Below, one piece after another: positions 59,888 to 61,850 of a stretch of 61,850 nucleotides of DNA. Under the pieces are notes generated by a model. That model did no database searches. It saw nothing but the letters and a program-made list of their open reading frames with translations, and was not told the DNA's origin. The stretch is taken from the NCBI GenBank assembly GCA_964577295.1, contig CAZNYN010000008.1:1-61850 (forward strand), in the 5' to 3' direction. The position numbers were made by a program, and so were the translations under genes. Numbering within the stretch: position 1 is the stretch's first letter; each line of letters opens with the position of its first letter. This DNA is from CAZNYN01 sp964577295. GTDB lineage: Bacteria; Synergistota; Synergistia; Synergistales; Synergistaceae.

Positions 59888-59933
59888 ATTTAATCTGCTA
59901 TTCGCAGAATTACTGTACTGGGAGGTTATCTGA

Positions 59934-61058
59934 ATGGAACTTTACTTAACAGCTCTAAAAGGCGTTGTAGAACAGTCAGGTTTCGTAGCACTTAATGGGC
60001 CTACGCTTATTATGTTGCTTGTTGCCTTTGTTCTGCTCTACCTCGCCATTGCGAAGGGCTTTGAGCCTTTGCTTCTCATGCCAATCGCGTTCGGATGCCT
60101 CCTGGTCAACCTTCCCCTTTCGGGGATTGTTGATCCAGGCGGCTTCCTGTATTTTGTAAAATTCGGTATAGATCATGAACTTTACCCTGTCATTATATTT
60201 ATGGGTATAGGCGCTCTAACGGACTTTGGCCCTCTTCTTGCCAATCCTATTACGTTCCTTCTTGGAGCAGCCGCACAGATAGGCGTCTTTTTTGCTGTTA
60301 TCGGAGCAATGTTTATGGGCTTCACAATTCAGGAAGCAGCGGGAATCGGCATTATCGGCGGCGCAGACGGCCCTACGGCTATCTACCTCTGCGCTAAACT
60401 TGCCAAGGGAATCCTTCCCGCTGTTGCCGTTGCTGCATACAGCTACATGTCCCTCGTCCCTCTTATTCAGCCTCCTGTCATCAGGATGCTTACAACAAAA
60501 AAAGACCGAGCTATTAAAATGGAACAGCTCCGTCCTGTTACAAGGACAGAGCGTATCCTCTTCCCGATAGTTTCCACAATCGCATGCGGACTTGTACTTC
60601 CCGCCTCTGTTCCCCTTGTCGGAATGCTTATGTTCGGCAACCTTCTCCGTGAGTGTGGATGCACAGATAGACTTTCGCTTGCGGCGCAGAACGAAGTTCT
60701 TAACGCCACAACGATATTCCTCGGCATCTCAGTCGGAGCAACAATGAGCGCCGGTTCGTTCCTTACGCTTGCAACAATCAAAATTATAGCTCTTGGACTT
60801 GTCGCATTCGTCTTCAGTACAGCAGGCGGCGTCTGCTTTGGTCAGATAATGAAAGTTGTATCCGGCGGTAAGATCAACCCAATAATAGGAGCAGCAGGAG
60901 TTTCCGCAGTTCCTATGGCAGCCCGTGTCTGCCAGAAAGTTGTATCCAAGGAATTCCCCGGAAGCTACATCCTTATGCACGCCATGGGCCCCAACGTAGC
61001 CGGAGTCATAGGAACAGCAGTCGCAGCTGGAGCAATGCTTACACTGCTGACAAAGTAA
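59934..61058 (+). CDS. mmdB: Methylmalonyl-CoA decarboxylase beta subunit, Na+ pump
   Basis: A 374-residue membrane protein with about nine helices, the OadB/MmdB/GcdB family that decarboxylates carboxybiotin and exports Na+. The key motif GGADGPTAIYL, with the essential Asp (residue 145), is present, as are GIGALTDFGPLLANP and the C-terminal MHAMGPNVAGVIGTAVAAG. Last gene of the operon; a terminator follows. It links propionate formation to a sodium gradient. Confidence 0.96.
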   Translation: MELYLTALKGVVEQSGFVALNGPTLIMLLVAFVLLYLAIAKGFEPLLLMPIAFGCLLVNLPLSGIVDPGGFLYFVKFGIDHELYPVIIFMGIGALTDFGPLLANPITFLLGAAAQIGVFFAVIGAMFMGFTIQEAAGIGIIGGADGPTAIYLCAKLAKGILPAVAVAAYSYMSLVPLIQPPVIRMLTTKKDRAIKMEQLRPVTRTERILFPIVSTIACGLVLPASVPLVGMLMFGNLLRECGCTDRLSLAAQNEVLNATTIFLGISVGATMSAGSFLTLATIKIIALGLVAFVFSTAGGVCFGQIMKVVSGGKINPIIGAAGVSAVPMAARVCQKVVSKEFPGSYILMHAMGPNVAGVIGTAVAAGAMLTLLTK

Positions 61059-61083
61059 CAAATCATACCTTCAATCAACACAC

Positions 61084-61131
61084 AAAATGCGCCCACTCCG
61101 AGCAAACAACTCGAAGCGGGCGCATTTTATG
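61084..61131 (+). terminator. Terminator of the mcm-mmd operon
   Basis: AAAATGCGCCC pairs with GGGCGCATTTT, extended by ACTCCGAG/CTCGAAGC with a mismatch, around a short loop. Confidence 0.88.
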
Positions 61132-61135
61132 TATA

Positions 61136-61165
61136 TGGACAAACATACAAAAATATTTCTATAAT
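61136..61165 (+). promoter_or_regulatory. Promoter of the amidohydrolase gene
   Basis: TGGACA (61136-61141), 18-base spacer, perfect TATAAT (61160-61165), 28 bases before the start codon. It has the same box sequences and spacing as the nhaC promoter. Confidence 0.65.
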
Positions 61166-61192
61166 AGGACAGTATAAAGGGTGGTGCTAAAA

Positions 61193-61850
61193 ATGAAAGT
61201 TTCTTCAGTGCAGCTGAATACGGCTGGTATCGTCAGCAAGAATGAGATGATAACTCATGCTCTTGAAATGATTGACCGCTGTCACGGCTCGGATTTGATT
61301 GTTCTTCCCGAGCTTTGGAATGTCGGATTTTTTAACTACGATAACTATACTGTTTACGCAGAAGCTGCGGATGGTGAAACAGTCACAGCTTTGTCGGCAA
61401 AAGCGAGAGAGCTTGGATGCTATATCTTCACTGGAAGTTTTGTCGAAAAACGCGGGGATAATTTTTATAACACAAGCATTCTTCTAGACAGAGAAGGTAA
61501 GAGCATAGCGGAATATAGAAAAATACACCTCTTCACTTACAAGAGCAGAGAACCTGAGATATTAACTCCGGGAGAAAAGCTTGCTGTTGTTGATACAGAA
61601 TTTGGGAGAATAGGCCTTGCCACTTGCTATGATCTTCGTTTCCCTGAGCTTTTCCGAAAGATGACTGTCGAGATGGGAGCGGAGTATTTCTTGATTACAT
61701 CCTGCTGGCCTTATCCGCGCATCGAGGCATGGAATGTTTTAAACAGGGCCAGGGCTCTTGAAAACACCTGTTATCTCATATCATGTAATGCCGTTGGAGT
61801 CTCGTCGGGAATAAGGGCCGCGGGGCACAGTCAGATTGTTGACCCGTGGG
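61193..61850 (+). CDS. Carbon-nitrogen hydrolase (nitrilase superfamily), 3' end missing
   Basis: The first 219 codons of a CN hydrolase, running off the window. The catalytic triad is visible: Glu in DLIVLPELWNVGF, Lys in YRKIHLF and Cys in GLATCYDLRFPELFR. The family hydrolyses amides; omega-amidase (2-oxoglutaramate/2-oxosuccinamate) type members have this length and YRKIHLF motif. AAAGGGTGG precedes the ATG. The gene has its own promoter just after the mmd operon terminator, so it is not part of that operon. Confidence 0.9.
   Translation, partial: MKVSSVQLNTAGIVSKNEMITHALEMIDRCHGSDLIVLPELWNVGFFNYDNYTVYAEAADGETVTALSAKARELGCYIFTGSFVEKRGDNFYNTSILLDREGKSIAEYRKIHLFTYKSREPEILTPGEKLAVVDTEFGRIGLATCYDLRFPELFRKMTVEMGAEYFLITSCWPYPRIEAWNVLNRARALENTCYLISCNAVGVSSGIRAAGHSQIVDPW

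Overview
The window is about 62 kb of a chromosome from a probable anaerobic, amino-acid-fermenting diderm bacterium. The gene set fits the phylum Synergistota (Cloacibacillus/Synergistes type). It combines a sodium-pumping methylmalonyl-CoA decarboxylase with a split methylmalonyl-CoA mutase, TAXI-type TRAP transporters with a DUF1850 partner, DUF3084, FprA flavodiiron protein, a 2[4Fe-4S] ferredoxin, NhaC and a likely selenocysteine enzyme. This taxonomic call is an inference from gene content, not from a marker gene. TTG and GTG starts with strong GGAGG-type ribosome binding sites are common.

Layout. 1-56 is the very end of guaA. 313-3308 is an A+T-rich DpnII-type (GATC) restriction-modification cassette: small HTH regulator, Dam-type methylase, DpnII endonuclease and a second, beta-class-like methylase. 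It is followed by a lone phage/plasmid-type replication protein (3646-4383), so 60-4800 looks like an acquired island. 4850-8058 is an operon of DUF3084, a zinc-ribbon protein, a GNAT acetyltransferase and a tandem HD/HD-GYP protein. 8111-16822 carries stress and maintenance genes (htpG, clpB, csp, a Lon-like protease, an endonuclease III-like glycosylase). Four tRNA genes follow (Val, Asp, Phe, Gly; 16863-17211).

17525-27949 is a transport region: two near-duplicate fused TRAP permeases flank a LysR regulator and deoC, then come one TAXI receptor, an MFS exporter, an orphan complex-I/hydrogenase-like membrane subunit and a DUF1850 protein. 28131-34142 has an M24 peptidase, an unusual membrane-anchored Leu/Ile/Val-binding-type protein with a cytoplasmic N-domain, an acyl-CoA synthetase and a GlcD-type FAD oxidase. 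34280-44478 is a glycan/envelope cluster: glgB, malQ, two LtaS-like phosphoglycerol transferases, a GT2 glycosyltransferase and an LplT-like lysophospholipid transporter.

44459-45921 has a class II aldolase and then the most striking gene, an ArsM-like arsenite methyltransferase. Its reading frame is interrupted by a TGA exactly where the family has a catalytic cysteine, with a SECIS-like hairpin just downstream, so it is probably a selenoprotein. 46016-49622 is a TPP-riboswitch-controlled thiamin salvage operon (cytX, thiM, thiE, thiD). A short ferredoxin gene, nhaC, a small membrane protein, a DUF3298 protein and fprA follow. 54867-61058 is a complete mcm-mce-mmdADCB operon turning succinyl-CoA into propionyl-CoA while pumping Na+. 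The window ends inside a nitrilase-family amidohydrolase.
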